Below are positions 5,558-5,570 of a DNA stretch of 5,570 nucleotides, one piece after another. A program made the translations under genes and the position numbers. The DNA is from Candidatus Woesearchaeota archaeon. Lineage in GTDB: Archaea; Nanobdellota; Nanobdellia; Woesearchaeales; UBA12501. The stretch is taken from assembly GCA_016203375.1 (NCBI GenBank), contig JACQMX010000003.1, forward strand, positions 1 to 5,570, given 5' to 3'. The notes beneath the pieces were generated by a model. It did no database searches and was not told where the DNA came from. It saw only the letters and a list, made by a program, of their open reading frames with translations. Numbering within the stretch: the stretch's first letter is position 1; the number at the start of each line of letters is the position of its first letter.

Positions 5558-5570
5558 TTTATTACTATGA

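Overview
The window looks archaeal. The plus-strand promoter has a BRE/TATA pair placed so that transcription would begin at, or within a base or two of, the ATG of the glycogen synthase gene (a leaderless first gene). An operon-internal gene is instead served by a strong AGGAGG Shine-Dalgarno sequence. The regulator ends in a winged helix of the kind common in archaea. A DPANN-type lineage (for example Woesearchaeota) is my best guess from the gene mix, but that is inference; no marker gene is present to settle it.

Layout. Positions 1-1657 hold a leftward two-gene operon: a PAS-winged-helix regulator (944-1657) whose stop overlaps, as ATGA, the start of a GT4-type glycosyltransferase that runs off the left edge. 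A control region of about 300 bp (1658-1963) separates it from a rightward operon: a eukaryote-type (GT3) glycogen synthase (1964-3781), then one base later galactose-1-phosphate uridylyltransferase, galT (3783-4724). A convergent leftward gene (4745-5557) encodes a class I SAM-dependent methyltransferase whose C-terminal half closely resembles glycine and glycine/sarcosine N-methyltransferases. It is visibly more AT-rich than the other genes.

How it may work together. The GT3 synthase would polymerise glucose from a nucleotide sugar (UDP-glucose in characterised members). GalT exchanges UMP between UDP-glucose and galactose-1-phosphate, linking hexose-1-phosphates to that donor pool. The GT4 enzyme has a glycogen/starch-synthase-like N-terminus and may be a second glucan-forming transferase. 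The PAS regulator is divergent from the synthase and could couple storage-polymer synthesis to a small-molecule or redox signal. An exact 11-bp sequence, GTGAAAGATAT, occurs both over the BRE/TATA of the synthase promoter and at the 5' end of the regulator gene, in opposite orientation, so it is a candidate shared operator. The methyltransferase looks functionally separate.

I see no tRNA, rRNA, CRISPR array, insertion sequence or phage gene. The genes are mostly recognisable; the newer material is the control region, the gene combination and the substrate of the methyltransferase.
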